In this document: positions 1 through 6,313 of the stretch, piece after piece
Layout: each line of letters begins with the position of its first letter
Position numbering within the stretch: position 1 is the stretch's first letter
Origin: Promethearchaeota archaeon
GTDB taxonomy: Archaea; Asgardarchaeota; Lokiarchaeia; Sigynarchaeales; MK-D1
Direction of reading: 5' to 3'
Length of the DNA stretch: 6,482 nt
Assembly: GCA_016839385.1 (NCBI GenBank)
Contig: JAEOUK010000618.1
Span: 1-6,482, forward strand
Notes under the pieces: model-generated
The model's input: only the letters and a program-made list of their open reading frames with translations
The model's database searches: none
What the model was told of the DNA's origin: nothing
Translations under genes and position numbers: made by a program

Positions 1-120
1 ACCTACACTTATCTTTGTGTTTCAATTTAAAAGTATAGGATAGAAGTAGGTTTGTGTATTCCCCTTGATCTACAAACTTAAGTTAAAAAAAATAAAATAA
101 ACAGCATATCTCTTCTGCTT

Positions 121-138
121 AAAAAAAATGGGAAAAAA
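121..138 (-). terminator. Oligo-T terminator after the acyl-CoA ligase gene
   Basis: Read on the minus strand, a run of six T (133-138) and a run of eight T (121-128) are separated by CCCA and begin about 15 bases past the ligase TAA stop. No stem-loop is evident. T-rich tracts without a hairpin are the usual archaeal transcription termination signal. A third T-run (minus strand, 85-92) lies further downstream and may be a backup signal or part of a promoter for a gene beyond the left edge. Confidence 0.6.
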
Positions 139-153
139 TATTGGATCATGTGA

Positions 154-1956
154 TTATTTTCCGTATTCGTCACGGAGTGTTCGTCGTAAAATTTTGCCAA
201 TCATGGATTTAGGTAGCTCTTTCATTATATATACTTTACGAGGATACTTGTATGGAGCCATGTTCTCTTTGCACCAATTTATAATGTCTTGTTCACTAAC
301 TTTACCAATAAATTCCGGTTTAAGAGCAACAGCTGCGTTGATTTCCTCACCAGATTCTGCATCTGGGACTCCAAATACTCCTACTTCAAAAATTGGCTCG
401 TACATCATCATTAAGTCCTCAATTTCTAAGGGAAAGACTGCATGTCCTTTTCTTTTGATCATATCACGTTTACGGTCCTTAATTTTAAGATATCCTTCAC
501 AGTTAATGCATCCAATATCACTACTATAGTAAAAGGGGATACCATCAGGATCTTTCCTTATAACCCGATTGGTTTCTTCAGGGTTATTTAGGTATCCTTT
601 CATCATATTTGGACCAGTAAATGCAATTTCTCCAATATATTGCAGCTCTTCTTCCCCACATTTCTCCTGGCAGTAGGGATCCATATGTGGACATTGTTTC
701 AACACATTAACTCCCGTTTCTGCATCGGTGATTTTCACCCAGATATCCGGTGCTGGAACTCCCACCGTCCAAACTCTAGATCGATGATATGGATTAACTG
801 TAACTAAGCCACCTTCTGTCATTCCCCACCCTTCAATTATAACTGCACCGGTTCTTTCTTCAAAAGTGGTTTTTACTTCGTATGGTAATGCTGCAGCTCC
901 TGAAGCACCAGCTTTTAGAGATTTGAGTTTTCCCTTGTATTTACTGGCATTTGGATCCATTGCCATTTTATTCCACATGGATGGTACTGCTGGAAGTATG
1001 GTAGTCTTTTCCTTCATTGCATTTTTGAGGTACTCTTCTCCAGTATCAGGAGGTCTCGCATACAGATTGTTGGTATATCCCATAAAGAGTGCAGCTATCA
1101 AAGCCAGATTGAGTCCGAAGACATGACCTATCGGCAAATAAATGTCAAATGAACCATCAGTTGGCGAAGGTAAGTTCTCAATTTGATGATTTATCCAATA
1201 CGCCATTTGAGTCACGTTACAGATAATGTTGAAATGAGTTAGGATTACACCTTTAGATTTTCCTGTTGTGCCCCCTGTGTAAAGCAGAAATGCAGCATCC
1301 TCTCTTGGGTTGACTTTAACATTCTTTAGAGCACTTGTGTCTTTTTCATAAACATCTTTGAAGTTCAAGATTGGTAGACTTCCGTCTTTCTTATCCCATT
1401 TTTTCCAATATGGAATCTTTCCGAGTGCTTTACCCATAAACCGAGTGAATCCCGGCATATAGTCACCGAGTCCTGTGAGAATGACAGTTTCTAAAGTTGG
1501 GATTTTCTCTTCAACGTTTTTACCATGCATATACCCTTGCCATATTTTGTCCATGAAGATACCAATTTTTGCTTTCGAATCATTAGCTTGATGAATGATT
1601 TCAGCACCTTTGTGCAGCGGAATCACAGGACTAGCTTGTCCTCCCGCTCGTAAAGTTGCCAAGTAGGCTATATAGTGTTGTGGTGAATTTGGAAGATCAA
1701 TTAATACCGTCTCTTTTTCTTTTAAACCTAATTTAATTAATCCAGCAGCAAATTCGTCTACCATTTTTTCCAATTCGGCATAAGTCCATGCTTTTCCCAT
1801 GAATTTCATTGAATTTGCATTGGGTAATGCCTTAGCTTGTCGATGTAATAATTCATCGATAGGAATTTCTTCATAATCTAGTTCTCTTGTAGCTCCTTCC
1901 GGATAGTATTGAAGCCATGGCTCTGGTAGATTCGGTTTTTTTGTAATTCTTACCAT
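154..1956 (-). CDS. FadD-like acyl-CoA ligase (AMP-forming) with extra cysteine cluster
   Basis: This 600-residue protein belongs to the ANL adenylate-forming superfamily and most resembles long-chain fatty acid-CoA ligases, which join a fatty acid to CoA through an acyl-AMP intermediate in the cytoplasm or at the membrane face. The N-terminal 'PWLQYYPEG' opening is FadD-like. Visible motifs are the P-loop TGGTTGKSKG (227-236), GWGMTE (376-381), the ribose-binding Asp480 in YYSSDIG, the hinge region DRKRDMIK (494-501) and the catalytic lysine Lys588 in GKILRR. All core residues are present, so an active enzyme is expected. The motif around Asp480 reads SSD rather than the common TGD. Cys422, Cys429, Cys433, Cys483 and Cys486 form an unusual cluster between the last core motifs. 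The acyl-chain length cannot be read from sequence. The ATG start is preceded by its own TATA box, 47 bases separate it from the TusA-family stop, and no beta-oxidation genes are adjacent. Confidence 0.95.
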   Translation of the reverse strand: MVRITKKPNLPEPWLQYYPEGATRELDYEEIPIDELLHRQAKALPNANSMKFMGKAWTYAELEKMVDEFAAGLIKLGLKEKETVLIDLPNSPQHYIAYLATLRAGGQASPVIPLHKGAEIIHQANDSKAKIGIFMDKIWQGYMHGKNVEEKIPTLETVILTGLGDYMPGFTRFMGKALGKIPYWKKWDKKDGSLPILNFKDVYEKDTSALKNVKVNPREDAAFLLYTGGTTGKSKGVILTHFNIICNVTQMAYWINHQIENLPSPTDGSFDIYLPIGHVFGLNLALIAALFMGYTNNLYARPPDTGEEYLKNAMKEKTTILPAVPSMWNKMAMDPNASKYKGKLKSLKAGASGAAALPYEVKTTFEERTGAVIIEGWGMTEGGLVTVNPYHRSRVWTVGVPAPDIWVKITDAETGVNVLKQCPHMDPYCQEKCGEEELQYIGEIAFTGPNMMKGYLNNPEETNRVIRKDPDGIPFYYSSDIGCINCEGYLKIKDRKRDMIKRKGHAVFPLEIEDLMMMYEPIFEVGVFGVPDAESGEEINAAVALKPEFIGKVSEQDIINWCKENMAPYKYPRKVYIMKELPKSMIGKILRRTLRDEYGK

Positions 1957-1990
1957 ATTTTCATCAACTAACTTTTGTTAAATCTACATA

Positions 1991-1998
1991 TATATAAA
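1991..1998 (-). promoter_or_regulatory. TATA box of the acyl-CoA ligase gene
   Basis: On the minus strand this reads TTTATATA, a perfect match to the archaeal TATA consensus. It is centred about 38 bases upstream of the ligase ATG. With the usual TATA-to-start spacing of about 26 bases, transcription would begin near 1968, leaving a leader of about 12 bases. The leader contains only a weak TGAT match to a Shine-Dalgarno sequence. The box lies just outside the TusA-family stop codon, so the two genes probably have separate transcripts. Confidence 0.6.
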
Positions 1999-2002
1999 AA
2001 AA
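1996..2002 (-). terminator. T-tract after the TusA-family gene, overlapping the next TATA box
   Basis: A run of seven T on the minus strand starts one base past the TAG stop of the TusA-family gene. It would serve as an oligo-T terminator for that short gene, and its last bases are also the first bases of the TATA box of the following ligase gene. No hairpin is visible. Confidence 0.45.
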
Positions 2003-2003
2003 T

Positions 2004-2231
2004 CTATTTTTTTGTAATAGTGAGTTCCCAGAAACCAGGTTTTACTTTCTTAGTTTCTAACTTGTGACCATCTTGCTCCATACCAAAAGGTATATTTTCC
2101 AGAGCAGCTTTAGGATGATCTACTTCAACTTTGAGAATATCGCCCGATTCCAATGTTGCTAGTTTTCTACGTGTCATAATCAAACAATGGGGACAACCCT
2201 TTCCACTTACATCTAGTTTGTGTTCAGTCAA
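2004..2231 (-). CDS. TusA-family sulfur-carrier-like protein with CPHC motif
   Basis: This 75-residue protein has the TusA (SirA/YedF) fold signature: LDVSGKGCPHC near the N-terminus, a following helix (LIMTRRKLATL), a 'G-D-I-L-K-V-E-V-D-H-P' strand and turn, a 'GMEQDGHKL' helix end, and a closing GFWELTI strand. Family members pass persulfide sulfur on one cysteine, for example for tRNA thiolation or molybdenum cofactor work, or take part in redox reactions. The normal CPxP motif is CPHC here (Cys13, Cys16), placing a second cysteine where proline is usual, so dithiol or metal chemistry is possible. The start is TTG: an in-frame TGA lies only two codons upstream and no ATG precedes the CPHC motif. 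The leader would be almost absent. Length is normal for the family. Neighbours do not include a cysteine desulfurase or thiolation enzyme, so the sulfur donor and acceptor are unknown. Confidence 0.87.
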   Translation of the reverse strand: MTEHKLDVSGKGCPHCLIMTRRKLATLESGDILKVEVDHPKAALENIPFGMEQDGHKLETKKVKPGFWELTITKK

Positions 2232-2256
2232 GAAAAATCAAATATTAAAATGGGGG

Positions 2257-2266
2257 ATAAAATAAA
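2257..2266 (-). promoter_or_regulatory. Probable TATA box of the TusA-family gene
   Basis: The minus strand reads TTTATTTTAT, centred about 30 bases upstream of the TTG start. Transcription would start about four bases before the coding region, making a leaderless or near-leaderless mRNA. That fits a TTG start with no Shine-Dalgarno sequence nearby. Confidence 0.45.
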
Positions 2267-2271
2267 AAAAA
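2264..2271 (-). terminator. T-tract after the M32 carboxypeptidase gene
   Basis: Eight consecutive T on the minus strand begin five bases past the TAA stop of the peptidase gene. This is a typical archaeal oligo-T terminator without a hairpin. It runs directly into the TATA-like box of the next gene. Confidence 0.5.
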
Positions 2272-2276
2272 TGAGA

Positions 2277-3770
2277 TTAGAATTGATAGATTTTACTGAA
2301 TTTTTCATTCAGATATTGCACGAAATATTTTGAATCCGGTTTGGTTCCTGTAACTTTTTCAATTAATGGAATTGGATCGTACATTGAACCATGCGCATGA
2401 ATGTTTTCGTTCATCCAATTCATTGCAGGAATCAAATTCCCATTAGCTAATTCATCCTTCCAGTTTGGAACATCTTTTTCCATTGCATAAATCAAATTAC
2501 CATCGTACACATTTCCTAAAGCATAACTTGGAAAGTATCCATGCAATCCAGAGTACCAATGAGTATCTTGCAATACTCCATCCGAATCATTTGGAACTTC
2601 AATTCCCAACATGTCTTTGATTTTTTGGTTCCAAACTTGAGGAAGTTCAGCAATTGTGACTTTGTCATTGAAAAGATCCCGCTCAATTTCGTATCGTAGG
2701 ATGACATGTAAACTATAAGTTACTTCATCAGCATAAATACGAATGAGAGATGGAGTAGCAATATTAACTGCTCGAATGAATTCTTCCAATGGTACATCTT
2801 TATATCCAGTAAAGATCTCTTGCACTTGAGGATACAAATAAGTCAAGAATTCAGGAGATTTACATAAAATGTTCTCTGGAAATCGGGATTGGGATTCATG
2901 TATACCCATGCTGATTGAATCACCAACGGGGGTCCACCAATGTTCTTCTGGGATTCCCAATTCATATAATGCATGACCAGCCTCATGAATCACACTAAAC
3001 ATATTCGCTTTTATAGGTGATTTCTCATCGTAATGGGTAGTTATTCGAACATCATTTCCGTAACCCGTGGTGAAAGGATGTGCTGTCTCAAATAAGTTTG
3101 AACGTTCATCTGGCATTCCCAAGAGTTTCCACAAGATTTTTGAAAACTTTTTCTGAGCTTCCACACTTGCTGGTATTTTTAATAATTCCGGATTTGGTTT
3201 TACTGGTGCATCTAGGCACTTTTTTAGAACATCGACACACCCAATTTTCAATGGGCCAAAGAAGTAATCAATATCTTTTTGCGTTGCATTTTTTTCATAC
3301 AAGTCCAACATTACATCATATGGATGTTTTGAAGAATCCAAAAAAGCTGCTTGTTTCTTAATCATTTCAAATAGAGTTTCTAAATCAGCTTGAACCATAT
3401 TGAAATCATTCGCTGGTCGTGCTTTTTTCCATAGATTCACAGTCTTTGCTTGTTGCATTGTGAATTCTCGAACAAAATCCGATGGAATTTTTGTAGCCAA
3501 GTCAAAATCTCGTTGCCATAACTCAAGATTTCGGAGTTCTACAGCATTTAATCCTTCAGCCTTATGAGCTACATCTAGTAAATTTTTCGTTTTTTCCGAT
3601 ACGATCCAATCATGAGTAATCTTAGAAAGAATTCCAAGAGTTTCTCCTCGCTGGGCAGCACCTTTAACAGGCATAACTGTTTCCATATCCCAATGAAGAA
3701 TAGAAGTGCCAACTCCAAGGAGTTTAATATCCTTCATATAGGTTGCTAGTTCCTTGTAAGCTTCTGACAT
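2277..3770 (-). CDS. M32-family (Taq-type) metallocarboxypeptidase
   Basis: This is a zinc or cobalt carboxypeptidase of family M32, which removes C-terminal residues from peptides in the cytoplasm. Numbered from the chosen ATG (497 residues), the metal-binding HEAGH is at 262-266 with Glu263 as general base, and the third ligand is Glu292 in the HESQSR motif (291-296). Other family blocks are present: LHWDMETVMP near the N-terminus, HPFT (231-234), DVRITT (240-245), ADEVTY (347-352) and the long DTHWYSGLHGYFPSY block (402-416). Length is normal and no key residue is missing. The frame can be extended eight codons upstream to a TTG at 3794, but that codon lies inside a TATA-like box centred 26 bases before the ATG. 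The ATG, giving MSEAYKEL, is therefore preferred and implies a leaderless mRNA. The likely role is peptide turnover feeding amino-acid catabolism. HESQSRFPEN differs from the common HESQSRLWEN, a minor variation. Confidence 0.96.
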   Translation of the reverse strand: MSEAYKELATYMKDIKLLGVGTSILHWDMETVMPVKGAAQRGETLGILSKITHDWIVSEKTKNLLDVAHKAEGLNAVELRNLELWQRDFDLATKIPSDFVREFTMQQAKTVNLWKKARPANDFNMVQADLETLFEMIKKQAAFLDSSKHPYDVMLDLYEKNATQKDIDYFFGPLKIGCVDVLKKCLDAPVKPNPELLKIPASVEAQKKFSKILWKLLGMPDERSNLFETAHPFTTGYGNDVRITTHYDEKSPIKANMFSVIHEAGHALYELGIPEEHWWTPVGDSISMGIHESQSRFPENILCKSPEFLTYLYPQVQEIFTGYKDVPLEEFIRAVNIATPSLIRIYADEVTYSLHVILRYEIERDLFNDKVTIAELPQVWNQKIKDMLGIEVPNDSDGVLQDTHWYSGLHGYFPSYALGNVYDGNLIYAMEKDVPNWKDELANGNLIPAMNWMNENIHAHGSMYDPIPLIEKVTGTKPDSKYFVQYLNEKFSKIYQF

Positions 3771-3792
3771 AATGTGAAGGATTAGAACTCGC

Positions 3793-3800
3793 AATAAAAT
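3793..3800 (-). promoter_or_regulatory. Probable TATA box of the M32 carboxypeptidase gene
   Basis: The minus strand reads ATTTTATT, centred about 26 bases upstream of the ATG at 3768-3770. This is the spacing expected for a leaderless archaeal transcript. The box overlaps the alternative TTG start at 3792-3794, which argues against that start. Confidence 0.5.
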
Positions 3801-3836
3801 AGGTTTACTGTTTTGATAACATTTTGAAGATTAAGT

Positions 3837-3842
3837 AAAAAA
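3837..3842 (-). terminator. T-tract after the methyltransferase gene
   Basis: Six consecutive T on the minus strand lie about 15 bases past the TAA stop of the methyltransferase gene, within a T-rich stretch and without a hairpin. It is a plausible but short archaeal terminator. Confidence 0.4.
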
Positions 3843-3857
3843 TAAGATAATACAGAA

Positions 3858-5204
3858 TTATTCTCTCTTGATACACTCAAAAATGATAAAGTGAGTCCAT
3901 CTATCAGCATCGAACGCTAATTCTCTGGGATGTTGTTGAATCAGTTCTAGTGTGGGTCGAGGTTCCACAATTTCTGAAATCACAAATCCTGCTTCTTTTA
4001 GCGCTTTACTATATTCCTGTAGAGTTCGAGTAAACTGCCAAGTTGGTTTGGACATCCATAACAACGACTCTCCTCCTGAATCAAAATAGCGATCAATCAT
4101 TTTAAGATACCTAGATTCATTTCTTACGGAATCTAATGGAAAGCGTGGATCCTTTGCACCTCCAGCTCTCCCAAAAACCGGATGTACATTCGACCAGATA
4201 AATCTACCAGAATCCTTCAATACACGCGCAATTTCTTTAAAAGCTTGCTTGTAATCGAGCACGTCCACCATTACGATGTTTGATACAACAATATCGAAAG
4301 TTTTCGATGCATAAGTCGTCATTTTAGTTAGAGAACCTAAATTAAACTTGCATCCTAAATGTCGCTCAGATTCAATTTTTTTGCAGAAATCAATAAATGT
4401 CGAAGAGTGATCAATACCAACTGCGATTGCTCCATTTTTAGCTAACTTTCGAGTCAGATATCCGTTTCCGCATCCCGCGTCAAGTACTGTAAGTCCTTTT
4501 ACATTACCAAGTAATGACCATAGAGCTGGGTCAATCACAAACTCTCGATTCGGATCTCCAGACATATCAGTTTTTGCGATTTCCATCCATTTCTTACTAT
4601 TTTCCTCCCAAGATTCTTGTGTTTCAGAATATTTTATCTGCTCTTCAGGAACCGCTATTTTCAGTACTCCGAATTGAGATTCTGTTGATTTTAATAATTC
4701 TGTTCTTAGTTGGTATACTCGATTCGGTAGCTTAAGCGCTTCTTCGAGAGAAATGTTTTCACCTTCTCTCTTAGTATAAGGTATCCATACTGGATCCCAA
4801 GGATCTAATGATCCTACATTTGATTTAATTTTTCTATTCCCTAACTGCCATGGATGTTTTCCTTGAAATTCTGCGTACATTAAGTCAAAATGATATGAAT
4901 CACAATTCTTACAATAAAACTGATATGTATATGTTCGATCCCAAAAAGCTACAGGTTTCATTGTCGGTTTTACACAATCTCCACATACCAATTCTTCAGA
5001 TTTGGGACACCAGTAAAACCAACTAAAATGATAATCTTTTCCACACTTTGAACATGTAAATCTAGAATGCCATGAACATCTAAAGACATAATTCTCAAAT
5101 GTATAAATCCCATCACGTGTTGGGTAATCATGTTGTTTTTCTATCTTAGCTATCCTCTCGCAATAATAACATGGTTGAATATCAGCAGGTTTGTAGAATC
5201 TCAT
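3858..5204 (-). CDS. Class I SAM-dependent methyltransferase with N-terminal cysteine-rich zinc-binding region
   Basis: This 448-residue protein has two parts. Residues 12-101 carry ten cysteines, including four CxxC pairs (12/15, 51/54, 74/77, 98/101) plus Cys43 and Cys66, with His46 and His59 nearby, a pattern expected of two or three zinc sites. A linker of roughly 120 residues follows. The C-terminal half is a Rossmann-type methyltransferase: SAM-binding VLDAGCGNG (240-248), the acidic residue Asp265 ending the second strand, FDIVVSN (303-309) and the usual 'ARVLKDSGRFIWS' strand. The methyl acceptor is unknown. Zinc fingers before a methyltransferase suggest a nucleic-acid or protein substrate (inference), although such class I domains also act on small molecules. 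An ATG at 5258 would add 18 residues, but no TATA box is correctly placed for it. A CTTATTTC box sits 26 bases before the ATG at 5204, so the shorter form is preferred. The gene is divergent from the cyclodeaminase-family gene. Confidence 0.87.
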   Translation of the reverse strand: MRFYKPADIQPCYYCERIAKIEKQHDYPTRDGIYTFENYVFRCSWHSRFTCSKCGKDYHFSWFYWCPKSEELVCGDCVKPTMKPVAFWDRTYTYQFYCKNCDSYHFDLMYAEFQGKHPWQLGNRKIKSNVGSLDPWDPVWIPYTKREGENISLEEALKLPNRVYQLRTELLKSTESQFGVLKIAVPEEQIKYSETQESWEENSKKWMEIAKTDMSGDPNREFVIDPALWSLLGNVKGLTVLDAGCGNGYLTRKLAKNGAIAVGIDHSSTFIDFCKKIESERHLGCKFNLGSLTKMTTYASKTFDIVVSNIVMVDVLDYKQAFKEIARVLKDSGRFIWSNVHPVFGRAGGAKDPRFPLDSVRNESRYLKMIDRYFDSGGESLLWMSKPTWQFTRTLQEYSKALKEAGFVISEIVEPRPTLELIQQHPRELAFDADRWTHFIIFECIKRE

Positions 5205-5226
5205 GATAACTGTAAAGTTAAAAGAA

Positions 5227-5234
5227 GAAATAAG
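5227..5234 (-). promoter_or_regulatory. Candidate TATA box of the methyltransferase gene
   Basis: The minus strand reads CTTATTTC, centred about 26 bases before the ATG at 5202-5204, the same distance seen for the peptidase gene. It is a weaker match to the TATA consensus. If the upstream ATG at 5258 were used instead, this element would be coding and no box would be at the right distance. Confidence 0.35.
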
Positions 5235-5273
5235 TGATTGGAAAAACTTTATCGACATTGAAATAAAAATAAA

Positions 5274-5281
5274 TTAAATAT
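5274..5281 (+). promoter_or_regulatory. TATA box of the ornithine cyclodeaminase-family gene
   Basis: TTAAATAT lies in an AT-only stretch (5261-5280) and is centred about 30 bases upstream of the ATG at 5307. Transcription would begin a few bases before the start codon. A GGAG at 5286-5289 is too far from the ATG to act as a normal Shine-Dalgarno sequence, so leaderless or short-leader translation is more likely. Confidence 0.5.
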
Positions 5282-5306
5282 TCTCGGAGTAATAAGAAGA
5301 AGTATT

Positions 5307-6308
5307 ATGAGTCCTAATTATACACTTTTACTAACGAAATCCGAATTAGAGTCTCTGATAACCATTCAAGACATGATTCCAATAATTGAGGATGCTTTTC
5401 TTAACTATGGGAAAGGTAAATCATTCGGAATGGACATGGTGCATGGGGAAACACCTTCAGAATTAGAATTTCATATAAAGGTCGGTGGTATCGCTCTTGG
5501 TAATAGAAAATACTATGGATTGAAAATCAACGCTAGTAATTTTATGAATATGGAGAAATATGGGATTCCCAACATAATTGGAGCAATTTTACTCTTTGAT
5601 GGAACCACTGGATTTCCTCTTGCAATAGCGGATTCTATTCTACCGACTATTATGCGAACAGGAGCTGGAACAGCTGTTGCAATGAAATACTTAGCTCGTT
5701 CAGATTCCAAAATCGCAACTATTTGTGGATGTGGAGTCCAAGGGCGAATCCAATTACGTGCAGTAATGGAAGTTCTACCGTTAAAGAAAATTTTTGCATA
5801 TGATGCGAACATGCAAAAATCATTAGATTACGCAAAAGAAATGTCAAATGAACTAGGAATTGAAGTTAATTCATTGACCGAATTAAAAGAGGGAACACTT
5901 CAGTCAGATATTATCATTACCTGTACTCCAACACATACTCCTTATTTACGGAAGGAATATGTTAAATCAGGAACAACAATTGGCGCGATTGGAGCGGATA
6001 GTCCAGACAAACAGGAATTAGATGCAAAATTATTCCAGGGAAATAAAATCGTAGTCGATATCCTCAAACAGTGTGCTAAAGCAGGAGAACTTCATCATGG
6101 GTTAGAAGAAAACCTTGTCACTGAAGATGATGTTTATAGCGAACTAGGCAATATTATCACGGGACAAAAACCTGGAAGAGAAAATGATGATGAAATAATA
6201 ATTTACGATGCAACTGGGACTGCTATACAAGATACTGCATCTGTGGCTGCATGTTATCTTAAAGCAATTGAAAAAGGATTAGGTACTAAGATTCAACTGA
6301 ACCAATAA
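5307..6308 (+). CDS. Ornithine cyclodeaminase / mu-crystallin family NAD-dependent protein
   Basis: This 333-residue protein belongs to the ornithine cyclodeaminase/mu-crystallin family. Members include ornithine cyclodeaminase (ornithine to proline plus ammonia), archaeal alanine dehydrogenase and imino-acid reductases. Visible features are Lys73 in YYGLKINASNF, corresponding to the family's active-site lysine, the conserved Arg117 in MRTGAGTAVA, and the dinucleotide-binding GCGVQG (141-146). Asp166 at the end of the second strand favours NAD(H) over NADP(H). Asp231 in GADSPDKQELD corresponds to the catalytic aspartate, and a C-terminal TGTAIQD block is present. Length is normal and the protein looks intact. 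In place of the usual arginine-containing segment near residues 40-60, it has MVHGETP followed by EFHIKVGG. This, with a GELHHGL segment after the aspartate, marks a distinct subgroup for which the substrate cannot be assigned. The gene is monocistronic, transcribed away from the methyltransferase, and ends 5 bases from a convergent gene. Confidence 0.93.
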   Translation: MSPNYTLLLTKSELESLITIQDMIPIIEDAFLNYGKGKSFGMDMVHGETPSELEFHIKVGGIALGNRKYYGLKINASNFMNMEKYGIPNIIGAILLFDGTTGFPLAIADSILPTIMRTGAGTAVAMKYLARSDSKIATICGCGVQGRIQLRAVMEVLPLKKIFAYDANMQKSLDYAKEMSNELGIEVNSLTELKEGTLQSDIIITCTPTHTPYLRKEYVKSGTTIGAIGADSPDKQELDAKLFQGNKIVVDILKQCAKAGELHHGLEENLVTEDDVYSELGNIITGQKPGRENDDEIIIYDATGTAIQDTASVAACYLKAIEKGLGTKIQLNQ

Positions 6309-6313
6309 CAGAA

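Noticed and set aside
12..24. Thirteen-base identity with positions 6402-6414 (TCTTTGTGTTTCA)
   Set aside because: One short match between the two window ends, with neighbouring bases diverging. The right copy is coding (KHKDK) and the left copy has no supported gene, so chance in AT-rich DNA is the simplest explanation.
1..51. Inverted ACCTAC / GTAGGT pair
   Set aside because: A six-base arm with a 39-base spacer is expected by chance and is not a convincing hairpin or operator.
1..91. Possible gene fragment at the left edge
   Set aside because: All three plus-strand frames stop by position 43. One minus-strand frame is open for about 27 codons to the edge but has only a TTG near position 25 as a start and no recognisable sequence. 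It is too short to support a gene. A minus-strand promoter here is possible but not shown.
128..529. Plus-strand open frame of 133 codons
   Set aside because: It lies almost wholly opposite the well-supported acyl-CoA ligase, has no recognisable motif, and its start sits in the ligase terminator region. It is a shadow frame.
866..1126. Plus-strand open frame of 86 codons
   Set aside because: It is antisense to the core of the ligase gene and has no family features.
2516..2707. Minus-strand open frame of 63 codons in another frame
   Set aside because: It overlaps the conserved C-terminal blocks of the M32 peptidase in a different frame, with no independent support.
3080..3361. Plus-strand open frame of 93 codons
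   Set aside because: It is antisense to the middle of the M32 peptidase gene and has no motif or promoter.
4514..4735. Plus-strand open frame of 73 codons with a hydrophobic C-terminus
   Set aside because: It is antisense to the methyltransferase linker and SAM-binding region. The hydrophobic stretch is a by-product of the opposite-strand codons.
5513..5812. Minus-strand open frame of 99 codons
   Set aside because: It is antisense to the cyclodeaminase-family gene across its dinucleotide-binding motif, so it is a shadow frame.
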